A stretch of 64,000 nucleotides of DNA from Pseudomonadales bacterium. GTDB taxonomy: Bacteria > Pseudomonadota > Gammaproteobacteria > Pseudomonadales > DC-out160. Location of the stretch: NCBI GenBank assembly GCA_019090455.1, contig JAHRWA010000015.1:62001-126000 (forward strand). The letters are read 5' to 3'. Below, one piece after another: positions 52,996 through 62,457 of this stretch (position 1 is its first letter; each line of letters begins with the position of its first letter). The notes under the pieces were generated by a model. The model saw only the letters and a program-made list of their open reading frames with translations. It ran no database searches and had not been told where the DNA came from. The translations under genes were made by a program, and so were the position numbers.

Positions 52996-55689
52996 ATGGT
53001 AGATATCGCCAAAGAAATTGTACCAATCAATATCGAAGATGAATTAAAAGATTCTTATCTGGATTACGCTATGAGCGTGATCGTGGGTAGAGCACTCCCC
53101 GATGTTCGTGATGGATTAAAGCCAGTACACCGCCGAGTTTTATATGCGATGGAAGTGCTGGGTAACGATTGGAATAAACCTTACAAGAAGTCCGCTCGTG
53201 TTGTTGGTGATGTTATTGGTAAGTACCACCCTCATGGTGATACTGCGGTTTATGACACCATTGTACGTATGGCACAGAAATTTTCTTTGCGCTACATGCT
53301 GGTTGACGGCCAAGGGAATTTTGGTTCGATCGATGGTGATAACGCAGCCGCGATGCGGTATACCGAAGTGAGAATGTCCAAGATTGCTCACGAGCTATTG
53401 TCTGATCTAGATAAAGAGACCGTTGACTTTGTACCCAATTATGATGGTACAGAGCATATGCCCAGCGTGATGCCGGCTCGTGTTCCCAATTTATTAGTTA
53501 ACGGCTCTTCGGGTATTGCTGTTGGCATGGCCACCAATATTCCACCGCATAATTTAACGGAAGTCGTGAGCGGGTGTTTGGCGTTGATGGAAAATCCTGA
53601 GCTCACCATTGATGATTTGATGCAGTACGTGACGGGGCCAGACTTTCCCACCGCCGCAATAATCAATGGCCGTGCGGGTATCGTTCAAGCGTATCAAACG
53701 GGCAGAGGTCGCATTTATATTCGCGCTAGAACGCATATTGAAACAAACGAGAAGAACAAGCGTGAATCGATTATTGTTACCGAAGTGCCTTATCAGCTAA
53801 ATAAAGCACGCTTGATTGAGAAAATTGCCGAGTTGGTGAAAGACAAAAAGATAGAAGGCATTTCCGAGTTACGAGATGAATCCGATAAAGATGGGATTCG
53901 CGTTGTTATTGATTTGCGCAGAGGCGAAGTCGCCGATGTTGTACTGAATAACCTGTATTCCCAGACCCAACTAGAAAGTGTGTTCGGCATCAATATGGTT
54001 GCCCTGGTGGATGGGCAGCCGAGACTACTTAATCTCAAAGAAATTCTAGCGGCATTTATCCGCCATCGTCGCGAAGTCGTGACACGTCGAACAGTCTATT
54101 TGTTAAGGAAGGCGCGTGAGCGTGGCCATTTGTTGGAAGGCCTTGCCATTGCTTTAAATAATATTGATCCTGTTATTGCTCTCATTAAAGCAAGCCCCAC
54201 CGCTACAGAAGCGCGAGAACGTTTAATCGATCAGGCTTGGGAGCCGGGTGATGTTTTGCAAATGTTGGAGCGCGCTGGGGGTGGAGACGTATGCAAACCT
54301 GATGATCTTCCTGCTCAATTTGGACTGAATGACGGTAAATACTTTTTGTCGCCACAGCAAGCTCAAGCGATTCTCGATTTGCGGCTGCAAAAACTAACCG
54401 GCATGGAGCACGATAAGCTCCTGGAAGAATATCAGGAAAAATTAGATGTCATCAAAGAGCTTGGGGTTATCTTGTCTATTCCCGCGCGGTTGATGGAAGT
54501 GATACGAGAAGAGTTAGAAGAGATTCGAGATAATTACGGAGACGATCGACGAACTGAAATAACCACCTCCAAACGTGATTTGACTGTAGAAGATCTTATA
54601 ACTGAAGAGACCATGGTGTTAACTATTTCCCATGGTGGCTATGCCAAGACACAGCCTATCGATACCTATCGTGCTCAAAAGCGAGGAGGTAAGGGGAAGG
54701 CTGCCACATCTGTGAAAGATGAAGATTATGTTTCACACCTTATTGTCGCTAGCACCCATGACACCATTCTTTGTTTCACCGATCGCGGAAAAGTGTATTG
54801 GTTAAAGGTCTATCAAATACCGCAAGCTGGTCGAACAGCTCGCGGAAAACCCATGGTTAACGTTTTGGCTTTGGATGAGGATGAGCGGATTACGGCTATT
54901 TTACCTTATCGTGATTTTGCTGAAGGTAGCTTTATTTTCATGGCGACTTCAAGCGGTACGGTTAAGAAAGTGGCTATCGAAGCCTTCGCAAGACCGCGCA
55001 CCAGTGGTTTGATCGCTTTGGAATTGGATGGAGATGATTGTCTGGTTGGCGTTGCGATTACTGATGGTGAACAGAATGTAATGTTGTTTACCTCAGAAGG
55101 GAAAGGTATTCGTTTTAAAGAATCGGATGTTCGTGCAATGGGACGAACTGCTCGTGGTGTTAGAGGTATTAAAGTCGGCCCAGATTATCGTGTTATCTCT
55201 CTTATCATAGAGGAAGAGGGCCGCCAGGTGCTTTCAGCCAGTAGCAATGGTTATGGTAAGCGGACTAGTATTAGTGATTTCTCTGTGCAAGGACGCGGAG
55301 GACAAGGCGTTATTGCCATGGTCACTAATGAGCGTAATGGTAAATTGGTAGGCGCTGTTCAAGTTAGTGATACCGATGAAATTATGTTGATTAGCGATCA
55401 AGGAACTTTGGTACGAACCAAAGTGGATGACGTGTCAGTCTTGGGCCGAAATACGCAGGGCGTGACGCTAATTCGAGTATCCGAAGATGAGCATCTGGTG
55501 GGAGTAGAGCGAATTGAAGAGCCGGAACCTGATGAATTGGCTGCGCTAGATGATTCAGAGCAACCAGATGAAGCGAGTGATGCCGCTAGTGTAACGTCGG
55601 AAACGCAGGCGTCATCTGCTGATTCGGTTAATGAGGGAAAACCCGAAGACGAGACGGATGATGATGTAGAGCCTGATAGCGACTCGTAA
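52996..55689 (+). CDS. gyrA: DNA gyrase subunit A
   Basis: An 897-residue type II topoisomerase subunit. Catalytic Tyr122 is in [11 protein letters not shown]. The quinolone-resistance region reads [17 protein letters not shown] with Thr83 and Asp87, the wild-type residues of Pseudomonas-like gyrases, so no classical resistance change is seen. The C-terminal wrapping domain contains the GyrA box QKRGGKG (about residue 569), confirming gyrase rather than topoisomerase IV. The last 60 residues form an acidic, Ser/Asp/Glu-rich tail, longer than usual. Followed after 83 bp by serC, part of the conserved block. Confidence 0.97.
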   Translation: MVDIAKEIVPINIEDELKDSYLDYAMSVIVGRALPDVRDGLKPVHRRVLYAMEVLGNDWNKPYKKSARVVGDVIGKYHPHGDTAVYDTIVRMAQKFSLRYMLVDGQGNFGSIDGDNAAAMRYTEVRMSKIAHELLSDLDKETVDFVPNYDGTEHMPSVMPARVPNLLVNGSSGIAVGMATNIPPHNLTEVVSGCLALMENPELTIDDLMQYVTGPDFPTAAIINGRAGIVQAYQTGRGRIYIRARTHIETNEKNKRESIIVTEVPYQLNKARLIEKIAELVKDKKIEGISELRDESDKDGIRVVIDLRRGEVADVVLNNLYSQTQLESVFGINMVALVDGQPRLLNLKEILAAFIRHRREVVTRRTVYLLRKARERGHLLEGLAIALNNIDPVIALIKASPTATEARERLIDQAWEPGDVLQMLERAGGGDVCKPDDLPAQFGLNDGKYFLSPQQAQAILDLRLQKLTGMEHDKLLEEYQEKLDVIKELGVILSIPARLMEVIREELEEIRDNYGDDRRTEITTSKRDLTVEDLITEETMVLTISHGGYAKTQPIDTYRAQKRGGKGKAATSVKDEDYVSHLIVASTHDTILCFTDRGKVYWLKVYQIPQAGRTARGKPMVNVLALDEDERITAILPYRDFAEGSFIFMATSSGTVKKVAIEAFARPRTSGLIALELDGDDCLVGVAITDGEQNVMLFTSEGKGIRFKESDVRAMGRTARGVRGIKVGPDYRVISLIIEEEGRQVLSASSNGYGKRTSISDFSVQGRGGQGVIAMVTNERNGKLVGAVQVSDTDEIMLISDQGTLVRTKVDDVSVLGRNTQGVTLIRVSEDEHLVGVERIEEPEPDELAALDDSEQPDEASDAASVTSETQASSADSVNEGKPEDETDDDVEPDSDS

Positions 55690-55772
55690 TACGCTAGATA
55701 AGGTGATTTATTTTTATTGTTTTGTCCCAATGATTATTTTTGTATTGATATTTTGTATAGGTGATTTAGCCG

Positions 55773-56855
55773 ATGGCTCGAGTTCATAATTTTTGCGCAG
55801 GACCCGCTGCGCTTCCCGAAGCAGTATTAAAGCAAGCCCAAGAGGATCTGTTGGATTTTCAGGGGCATGGTCTTTCCGTTATGGAAATGAGCCATCGCAG
55901 CAAAGAGATTGTGACTATAGCGGAGCAAGCAGAGCAGGATTTGCGTGATTTGATGGGGATTCCCGACACGTATAAAGTCTTATTCTTACAGGGTGGGGCC
56001 AGTTCGCAGTTTTCCATGATTCCTATGAATCTTTTGCGAGGCAAAACTAGCGCTGATTATATCAATACGGGGCAGTGGTCGAAAAAAGCGATTAAGGAAG
56101 CGCAACGCTTTTGCAAAGTAAACGTGGTGGCGTCCAGTGAGGAGCAAAGTTTCTCCACCGTGCCTGCTAGGAGTGAATGGAAGTTGAATTCGGATGCGGC
56201 CTATTTTCATTACACTCATAATGAAACTATCGGTGGAGTTGAGTTTGATAAAATTCCAAAAGTGGATGTACCGCTGGTAACAGACTTGTCTTCTACTATT
56301 CTGTCACGGCCGTTTGATGTGTCTCGATTTGGTTTGATTTACGCTGGTGCACAGAAAAATATCGGGCCTGCTGGTATTACCGTTGTCATTGTTCGAGAAG
56401 ATTTAATGGGTGCTGCTGCGACTAACAGTGTGCCGAGTATGTTTGATTATAAGACCCATGCAGATAGTGATTCTATGTATAACACTCCACCCACTTTCGC
56501 TTGGTATTTAGCTGGATTAGTCTTTAAATGGTTGAAAGCGCAAGGCGGTGTTGAAGCCATGGCGAAGATCAATCAGCGTAAGGCTGACAAACTTTATGGC
56601 ATGATTGATGGCAGCGGTTTTTACGCGAATCCGGTGGAGCCAATATATCGATCTTGGATGAATGTCCCTTTTACATTAGGGGACGCTTCATTAGATAGCG
56701 AGTTTCTGAAGCAAGCGGATTCAAATGGATTTCTCAATTTGAAAGGCCATCGGTCGGTGGGTGGCATGCGGGCCAGTATTTATAATGCGGTACCTGAATC
56801 TTCGGTTGATGCGTTAATCGGATTCATGAAAGATTTTGAGCAAAATCATGGATAA
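55773..56855 (+). CDS. serC: phosphoserine aminotransferase SerC
   Basis: A 360-residue PLP enzyme of serine and pyridoxal phosphate synthesis. The N-terminus RVHNFCAGPAALPEAVL, the LLFLQGGASSQFSMIPMNLL-type segment (VLFLQGGASSQFSMIPMN), NETIGGVEF and the PLP-lysine region YAGAQKNIGPAGITVVIVRE are all standard. RBS AGGTGA is upstream of ATG 55773. The stop overlaps the start of pheA by 8 bp (ATGGATAA), so translation is coupled. Confidence 0.95.
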   Translation: MARVHNFCAGPAALPEAVLKQAQEDLLDFQGHGLSVMEMSHRSKEIVTIAEQAEQDLRDLMGIPDTYKVLFLQGGASSQFSMIPMNLLRGKTSADYINTGQWSKKAIKEAQRFCKVNVVASSEEQSFSTVPARSEWKLNSDAAYFHYTHNETIGGVEFDKIPKVDVPLVTDLSSTILSRPFDVSRFGLIYAGAQKNIGPAGITVVIVREDLMGAAATNSVPSMFDYKTHADSDSMYNTPPTFAWYLAGLVFKWLKAQGGVEAMAKINQRKADKLYGMIDGSGFYANPVEPIYRSWMNVPFTLGDASLDSEFLKQADSNGFLNLKGHRSVGGMRASIYNAVPESSVDALIGFMKDFEQNHG

Positions 56856-57942
56856 AACGAAACAACTCCTATCTCTGCGAACTGAAATTGATGATGTCGA
56901 TTTACAGATTCACGCGCTACTCAACAAGAGAGCTTCTTTGGCGATCAGTGTTGCTGAAGCCAAAAAACAGGGCAATGAGAATTCAGAGATTGTCTATTAC
57001 CGGCCTGAGCGAGAAGCGCAAGTTCTCAGGAAAGTCATGGAGCGTAATGAAGGGCCTCTTGACGGAGAAGTGGTAGCTCGTCTATTTCGAGAAATAATGT
57101 CGAGTTGTTTGGCCGTTGAACAAAGAATGAAAATTGCCTATTTGGGTCCAGAAGGTACTTTTACCCAAACGGCAGCCTTAAAACATTTTGGTCATTCTGT
57201 TGAAGTGGTTGCCTTTAACACCATCGATGAAGTGTTCAGAGAGGTAGAAGCTGGCTCTGCGAATTACGGTGTAGTGCCAGTGGAAAATTCCAGTGAGGGT
57301 ATGGTGAATCATACTTTGGATTCATTTATGAATTCACCTTTACGGATTTGCGGAGAAGTTGCATTAAGAATTCATCAACATTTTTTGATGAGTGAAAACG
57401 GAAAGCCAGAAAATATTACTCGCGTTTATTCTCATCAACAATCTTTAGCGCAATGTAGGAAATGGTTGGATTCCCACTGGCCCAGTGTAGAACGTATTTC
57501 TGTGAGTAGTAATGCAGAAGCGGCTAAGCGCACAAAAGGCGAATGGCACTCTGCGGCAATAGCGGGTGATACAGCGGCAGAATTGTACGGCTTGACTAAA
57601 TTTGCTGAAAATATAGAAGACAGCCCTGATAATACTACGCGTTTTTTGATTATTGGCCAGGAAGAAGTGCCAGCAAGTGATGAGGATAAAACGTCCGTCA
57701 TCGTTTCTACTAGAAATAGACCGGGAGCCTTGTATCGATTGTTGGCGCCTTTTCAAGAGCTAGATATTAGTTTAACTCGCATCGAAACACGCCCTGATAA
57801 AACGGGTACCTGGGCCTATGTCTTTTTCATTGATTTTGAGGGGCATGAGTCAGAGGAGAATATACAAAAAGTGATGGAAAAAATTGCGGAAGAATCTGTG
57901 CAGTTAAAGTTGTTGGGGTCTTATCCTAAAGCTGTCCTATAG
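56848..57942 (+). CDS. pheA: bifunctional chorismate mutase / prephenate dehydratase PheA
   Basis: A 364-residue P-protein of phenylalanine synthesis. Chorismate mutase domain (about 1-90; LRTEIDDVDLQIHALLNKRASLA, REAQVLRKVM), prephenate dehydratase domain (IAYLGPEGTFTQTAALKHFG, VPVENSSEGMVNHTLD, DNTTRFLIIG with the catalytic TTRF) and a C-terminal ACT regulatory domain ([26 protein letters not shown]) that binds phenylalanine for feedback control. ATG 56848 overlaps serC; a TTG at 56836 is less likely. In the order serC-pheA-hisC-tyrA/aroA. Confidence 0.96.
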   Translation: MDKTKQLLSLRTEIDDVDLQIHALLNKRASLAISVAEAKKQGNENSEIVYYRPEREAQVLRKVMERNEGPLDGEVVARLFREIMSSCLAVEQRMKIAYLGPEGTFTQTAALKHFGHSVEVVAFNTIDEVFREVEAGSANYGVVPVENSSEGMVNHTLDSFMNSPLRICGEVALRIHQHFLMSENGKPENITRVYSHQQSLAQCRKWLDSHWPSVERISVSSNAEAAKRTKGEWHSAAIAGDTAAELYGLTKFAENIEDSPDNTTRFLIIGQEEVPASDEDKTSVIVSTRNRPGALYRLLAPFQELDISLTRIETRPDKTGTWAYVFFIDFEGHESEENIQKVMEKIAEESVQLKLLGSYPKAVL

Positions 57943-57993
57943 CCTCCTGATTTAAAAAGTTAGGCTTATTACTATTTATACAGGAGTACCTTC

Positions 57994-59127
57994 GTGACTT
58001 GTGATTATATCTCATTGGCAAACAAGGGTGTCCAGAGTTTAAGCCCCTATCAACCGGGAAAACCCATTGAGGAGTTGGAGCGGGAGTTGGGCATTAGCCA
58101 TATCGTTAAGCTGGCAAGTAATGAAAACCCCTTAGGGCTAGGTGAAAAAGTACAACAGGCTATCCAAGCAAGCCTTGCCGATATTGGGCGTTATCCCGAT
58201 GGAAATGGATTTACACTCAAAGAAGCATTAGCGACACATCTGTCATCGGCGTCTCAAAGCATAAGCCTGGATAATATTACACTGGGTAATGGATCTAATG
58301 ATGTATTAGAGCTGATTGCAAGGGCCTATGTATCGGTCGGTGATGAAGTTATTTTTTCAGAATATACCTTCGCAGTCTATCCCATCGTTACTCAAGCAAT
58401 TGGTGCAACAGCCGTGGTTATCAAAGCGAAGGATTGGGGTCATGATCTTAAGGCTATAGCTAACGCGATTACTGATAAGACGAAACTCATTTTCATCGCT
58501 AATCCTAATAATCCTACGGGAACCTCCTTTGGCGTGGCTGAGTGGGAGAGCTTCATTCAGCAGGTACCTGAAAATGTTATCGTGGTTTTGGACGAAGCTT
58601 ATTTTGAGTATGTCTCTGGTGGAATAGGTACGGATGGGTTAGATGGAACGGCGTATTTAAAGCAATATAAGAATCTAGTCATTACTCGGACATTTTCTAA
58701 AGCCTATGGCTTAGCCTCTTTACGTGTGGGCTATTCCGTGTCAGATCCATCCATCGCCAATGTTCTCAATCGGGTTCGGCAACCCTTTAATGTTAATTCC
58801 ATGGCTTTAGTAGCGGCAACAGCAGCGCTCAGTGATGGCGATTATTTAGAAAAAAGTCGTCAAGTTAACCGAGAGGGGATGCAGCAATTAACACAAGGTT
58901 TCGCTCGGCTAGGTTTGGAATTTATCCCCTCTTCTGGCAATTTCGTGACAGTGAATTTTAAAAAGGAAGCGATGCCCATTTTTGAGTCGTTGTTGAAGCA
59001 GGGCGTTATTGTGAGGCCCGTAGCCAATTATGGCATGCCGACATTTTTGCGGGTGAGTATTGGGTTGGCTGAAGGAAATGCTAAATTTTTAGAAGCATTA
59101 AGTGCAGTGTTAGCGAATGGTGGATAG
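57994..59127 (+). CDS. hisC: histidinol-phosphate/aromatic aminotransferase HisC-like
   Basis: A 377-residue class I/II PLP aminotransferase of the HisC family. Substrate and PLP segments: KLASNENPLGLG, GRYPDGNGFTLKEAL, NGSNDVLELIARA, IANPNNPTGT, DEAYFEYVS and the PLP-lysine motif TFSKAYGLASLRVGYS. Its place in an aromatic amino acid operon next to tyrA suggests the hisC2 type, which may use aromatic 2-oxoacids as well as histidinol phosphate. GTG 57994 with AGGAG at 57982-57986. The last 11 bp overlap the next gene. Confidence 0.93.
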   Translation: MTCDYISLANKGVQSLSPYQPGKPIEELERELGISHIVKLASNENPLGLGEKVQQAIQASLADIGRYPDGNGFTLKEALATHLSSASQSISLDNITLGNGSNDVLELIARAYVSVGDEVIFSEYTFAVYPIVTQAIGATAVVIKAKDWGHDLKAIANAITDKTKLIFIANPNNPTGTSFGVAEWESFIQQVPENVIVVLDEAYFEYVSGGIGTDGLDGTAYLKQYKNLVITRTFSKAYGLASLRVGYSVSDPSIANVLNRVRQPFNVNSMALVAATAALSDGDYLEKSRQVNREGMQQLTQGFARLGLEFIPSSGNFVTVNFKKEAMPIFESLLKQGVIVRPVANYGMPTFLRVSIGLAEGNAKFLEALSAVLANGG

Positions 59128-61375
59128 ACAGGATAAGAATAATGCAAAGGAGCCAAAGATAAAAAAGCTGGTTATCATTGGTTTGGGTTTGATTGGCGGC
59201 TCCTTGGCATTGGCTTTGAGGCGCGCGGATTATGTGGGAACGATTGTCGGTTGTAGCCGAAGTCAAAGCACATTAGATAAAGCGCTGCAAATGGGGATGA
59301 TTGATCAAGGCGAGCTTGATGTGGCAGTGGCTGTGCGTAATGCCGATATGGTAGTGCTTGCGGCGCCAATACTGAGTACCCAAGCACTGTTTGAAAGCAT
59401 GAAGAATGAACTGTCCGATCACACTATTATTACGGATGCAGGCAGTGTGAAACGGTATGTAGTCGAAGCGGCAAAAAATGTTTTTGGTCACATTCCTCCT
59501 CAGCTTGTTCCTGGCCATCCTATTGCGGGTTCTGAAAAAAGTGGTGTGACCGCCGCAGATGTGGGTTTGTATCGGCATCATAATGTGATCTTAACGCCAA
59601 TGAGCGAAACCGATGAGCAGGCAGTAACAACGGTTAGATTAATGTGGGAATCCGTAGGTGCTAATGTTATTCAAATGGATGTGGATCACCATGATGAAGT
59701 GCTAGCAGCGACCAGTCATTTACCTCATTTACTCGCTTTTTCACTTGTGGATACACTAGCCGGCAAGCCTGACAATAAAGAAATTTTCAAATATGCCGCC
59801 GGAGGGTTTCGCGATTTTACGCGTATTGCCGCTAGTGACCCTACTATGTGGCACAATATTTTTGTTGCCAATCAAAATGCAACGTTAAAGGTGCTGGATC
59901 AATTCAGTACTGGGTTAGCGGAATTAAGAACAGCAATTCAATACAATGATGGTGAGAAAGTGTTGGGAGTTTTTACGAGAGCGAAAGTGGCTCGAGAACA
60001 TTTCTCCTTGATTTTAGAACATCGAGCCTACGAGAAGCAGCAACAAATTATGAATACGAAAAAAATATCTTTTGTGGTGAAAAACGGCGGATGCTTGAAA
60101 GGTGAGATACGGGTTCCTGGCGATAAATCGATTTCTCATCGCTCCATTATGCTGGGTTCCTTGGCTGAAGGTGTGACTGAAGTAGAAGGGTTTCTTGAAG
60201 GTGAAGATAGTCTAGCAACGCTGCAAGCTTTTCGTGATATGGGCGTTGTAATTGAGGGCCCTGTGAATGGTCATGTGAAAATATTCGGTGTTGGTTTGCT
60301 GGGTTTGCAGCCCCCCCGAGGCCCGCTTTATTTGGGCAATTCCGGTACGTCTATGCGACTTCTGTCGGGATTGTTAGCGCCCCAATCTTTTGATGTGGAG
60401 TTATCTGGCGATGAATCCTTGACGAAACGGCCTATGGGGAGAGTCTCCAATCCACTGACGTCGATGGGAGCGAATATCGAAGCGGCTGCCAAAGGCACTC
60501 CACCGCTTAAAATAAAAGGCGGGCAAGTATTAAAGGGTATTGACTATGATATGCCCATGGCGAGTGCGCAGGTGAAGTCTTGTGTTTTGCTGGCAGGATT
60601 ATTTGCCGAAGGAAAGACCTCCGTGACGGAACCTGCGCCTACTCGGGATCATACAGAGCGAATGCTGCGAGGGTTTGGATATCAGGTAGAAACACAGGGC
60701 AGTAAAGTCAGTTTGACGGGCGGGGGTACATTGACTGGCACTAGTATAGAAGTCCCTGCCGATATTTCTTCGGCTGCATTTTTTATGGTGGCGGCAAGTA
60801 TCGCTGAGAATTCTGACATCACCTTAAAGCATGTTGGCATTAATCCCACACGCATTGGAGTCGTGAATATTCTTAAAGCCATGGGGGCGGATATTGAGAT
60901 CAACAATACCCGTGAAGTGGGCGGGGAGCCGGTAGCTGATATTCGTGTTCGTTCAGCGGCATTAAAAGGTATCCGCATTCCCGAAGATCAAGTACCCCTG
61001 GCGATCGATGAGTTTCCCGCATTGTTTATTGCTGCCGCGTGTGCAGAAGGCGAAACAGTATTAACGGGTGCGGAGGAGCTTCGAGTCAAAGAGAGTGACC
61101 GGATACAAGTGATGGCAGACGGTCTGGTTGCGCTAGGAGTGGATGCTAAATCCACATTGGATGGTATCGTGATTCAAGGCGGAAAAATTAATGGTGGTGA
61201 GGTAGATAGTTACGACGATCACCGCATTGCGATGTCGTTTTCCATTGCTGCTTTAAAATCAGATGGACCTATTCGCATCAATGATTGTGCAAACGTAGCC
61301 ACGTCATTCCCCAACTTTGTGGAATTGTTGACGACTGCAGGTATGTCTCTAGAGGTTACGGAAATGAATTCCTAG
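59117..61375 (+). CDS. tyrA-aroA: fused prephenate dehydrogenase TyrA - EPSP synthase AroA
   Basis: A 752-residue single frame covering two enzymes. TyrA part (about 1-300): IIGLGLIGGSLALALRRADY NAD motif, VPGHPIAGSEKSGV and TSHLPHLLAFSLVD. AroA part (about 315-752): KGEIRVPGDKSISHRSIML, LGNSGTSMRLLSGLLA, SGDESLTKRPMGR, SAQVKSCVLLAGLFA, and DDHRIAMSFSIAAL. The same fusion is known in Pseudomonas. An in-frame ATG exists at 60050 (MNTKKI) just before the AroA part, with no good ribosome-binding site; a separate AroA could in principle be made from it. ATG 59117 overlaps hisC by 11 bp. Confidence 0.95.
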   Translation: MVDRQDKNNAKEPKIKKLVIIGLGLIGGSLALALRRADYVGTIVGCSRSQSTLDKALQMGMIDQGELDVAVAVRNADMVVLAAPILSTQALFESMKNELSDHTIITDAGSVKRYVVEAAKNVFGHIPPQLVPGHPIAGSEKSGVTAADVGLYRHHNVILTPMSETDEQAVTTVRLMWESVGANVIQMDVDHHDEVLAATSHLPHLLAFSLVDTLAGKPDNKEIFKYAAGGFRDFTRIAASDPTMWHNIFVANQNATLKVLDQFSTGLAELRTAIQYNDGEKVLGVFTRAKVAREHFSLILEHRAYEKQQQIMNTKKISFVVKNGGCLKGEIRVPGDKSISHRSIMLGSLAEGVTEVEGFLEGEDSLATLQAFRDMGVVIEGPVNGHVKIFGVGLLGLQPPRGPLYLGNSGTSMRLLSGLLAPQSFDVELSGDESLTKRPMGRVSNPLTSMGANIEAAAKGTPPLKIKGGQVLKGIDYDMPMASAQVKSCVLLAGLFAEGKTSVTEPAPTRDHTERMLRGFGYQVETQGSKVSLTGGGTLTGTSIEVPADISSAAFFMVAASIAENSDITLKHVGINPTRIGVVNILKAMGADIEINNTREVGGEPVADIRVRSAALKGIRIPEDQVPLAIDEFPALFIAAACAEGETVLTGAEELRVKESDRIQVMADGLVALGVDAKSTLDGIVIQGGKINGGEVDSYDDHRIAMSFSIAALKSDGPIRINDCANVATSFPNFVELLTTAGMSLEVTEMNS

Positions 61376-61391
61376 CTTGGTGATAAAAAAC

Positions 61392-61439
61392 GTTAGTAAT
61401 GAATAAAGTTAGTGATGGATAAAGCTAAAGCTAGCGAAA
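61392..61439. repeat. degenerate tandem repeat, about 3 x 16 bp
   Basis: GTTAGTAATGAATAAA (61392-61407), GTTAGTGATGGATAAA (61408-61423) and a diverged third unit GCTAAAGCTAGCGAAA (61424-61439), in the gap between tyrA-aroA and cmk, ending 28 bp before the cmk start. Confidence 0.7.
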
Positions 61440-61467
61440 AGAAAAAAGCAGTATTAAGGAAATAATA

Positions 61468-62160
61468 ATGGCGAAAAGTATAGAGCCTGTCCCCGTCATC
61501 ACCATCGACGGGCCGAGCGGATCGGGAAAGGGAACGATTGCACAGCTATTGGCAAATAAGCTGGGATGGAATTTATTGGATAGTGGTGCTCTTTACCGGT
61601 TGTTAGCGCAATGTTCCATTAACCATGGCGTGGCGCTGGACAACGAAGCATCATTAAAAGTGCTCGCTGAGCACATGGACGTACAATTTATTAGTTCAGA
61701 TGATGGCCTAAAGATAATTCTGGAAGGTGATGATGTCTCTCGGGATATTCGTACGGAAGAAGTGGGTAAAGCGGCCTCTCAAGTAGCGGCATTACCGCTG
61801 GTTCGTGAAGGGTTGCTCAGTCGACAACATGCATTTCAAGAGGCACCCGGATTGGTCGCCGATGGCCGTGATATGGGAACGGTCGTCTTCCCTGAAGCGC
61901 CATTGAAAGTGTTCTTGACTGCGAGCGTTGAAGAAAGGGCTCAACGAAGGTATAACCAGTTGAAGGAAAAGGGCTTTAATGATAGCCTTAGCCGCCTTTT
62001 GGATGAGATACGTGCCAGGGATGAGCGTGACACTAATCGTAGTGTTGCACCTTTAATTCCTGCTGAAGATGCTATCGTTATTGATAGTACGAAAATGGGC
62101 ATAGAAGCGGTATTCAACTCAGTGTTGAATAAGAGTATTGAAAGAAAGCTCTACCGTTAA
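61468..62160 (+). CDS. cmk: cytidylate kinase Cmk
   Basis: A 230-residue kinase that phosphorylates CMP and dCMP. The P-loop region [25 protein letters not shown], the [10 protein letters not shown] motif, [15 protein letters not shown] with the phosphate-binding GRDMGT, and [13 protein letters not shown] are typical. AAGGAAATAATA precedes ATG 61468. Standard position before rpsA, as in most gammaproteobacteria. Confidence 0.96.
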   Translation: MAKSIEPVPVITIDGPSGSGKGTIAQLLANKLGWNLLDSGALYRLLAQCSINHGVALDNEASLKVLAEHMDVQFISSDDGLKIILEGDDVSRDIRTEEVGKAASQVAALPLVREGLLSRQHAFQEAPGLVADGRDMGTVVFPEAPLKVFLTASVEERAQRRYNQLKEKGFNDSLSRLLDEIRARDERDTNRSVAPLIPAEDAIVIDSTKMGIEAVFNSVLNKSIERKLYR

Positions 62161-62457
62161 AGTTGTAGCCATCACTTCAGTTGCCTTAGGGTTTTAAGCC
62201 TATTAAATTCAATGGGTTATATGATTTTTTATTCTTGCATTCTGTTAGTCAGATGTTAATTCTGACTAACAGAATGCTTTTGTCGTTCGGTAAAGATAAA
62301 GGACCAGGTTGTTTTTATCGAACATTTATAGCAATGACCCCATCCCTCTAACCTGGAAGAGGATGGCGAAAAAAGCGTGATCATGCAGTACCGACTCCTA
62401 ATTGAAGTCATTTAATTAAAGTCAAACGCATAGCGCTTTCACAGAGTGGTAAAACTA
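62161..62457. other. cmk-rpsA intergenic region
   Basis: About 297 bp. It holds the terminator hairpin 62237-62281 and then roughly 175 bp of promoter and leader for rpsA. No protein gene was found. Confidence 0.5.
62237..62281 (+). terminator. strong hairpin, probable terminator after cmk
   Basis: GCATTCTGTTAGTCAGA (62237-62253) pairs perfectly over 17 bp with 62261-62277 around a 7-nt loop, followed by TTTTG. Stem length is exceptional; the U-tract is short. Confidence 0.7.

Noticed and set aside
55701-55768. Two copies of AGGTGATTTA between gyrA and serC
   Set aside because: A possible two-copy, about 29 bp degenerate duplication, but too weak to list as a repeat.
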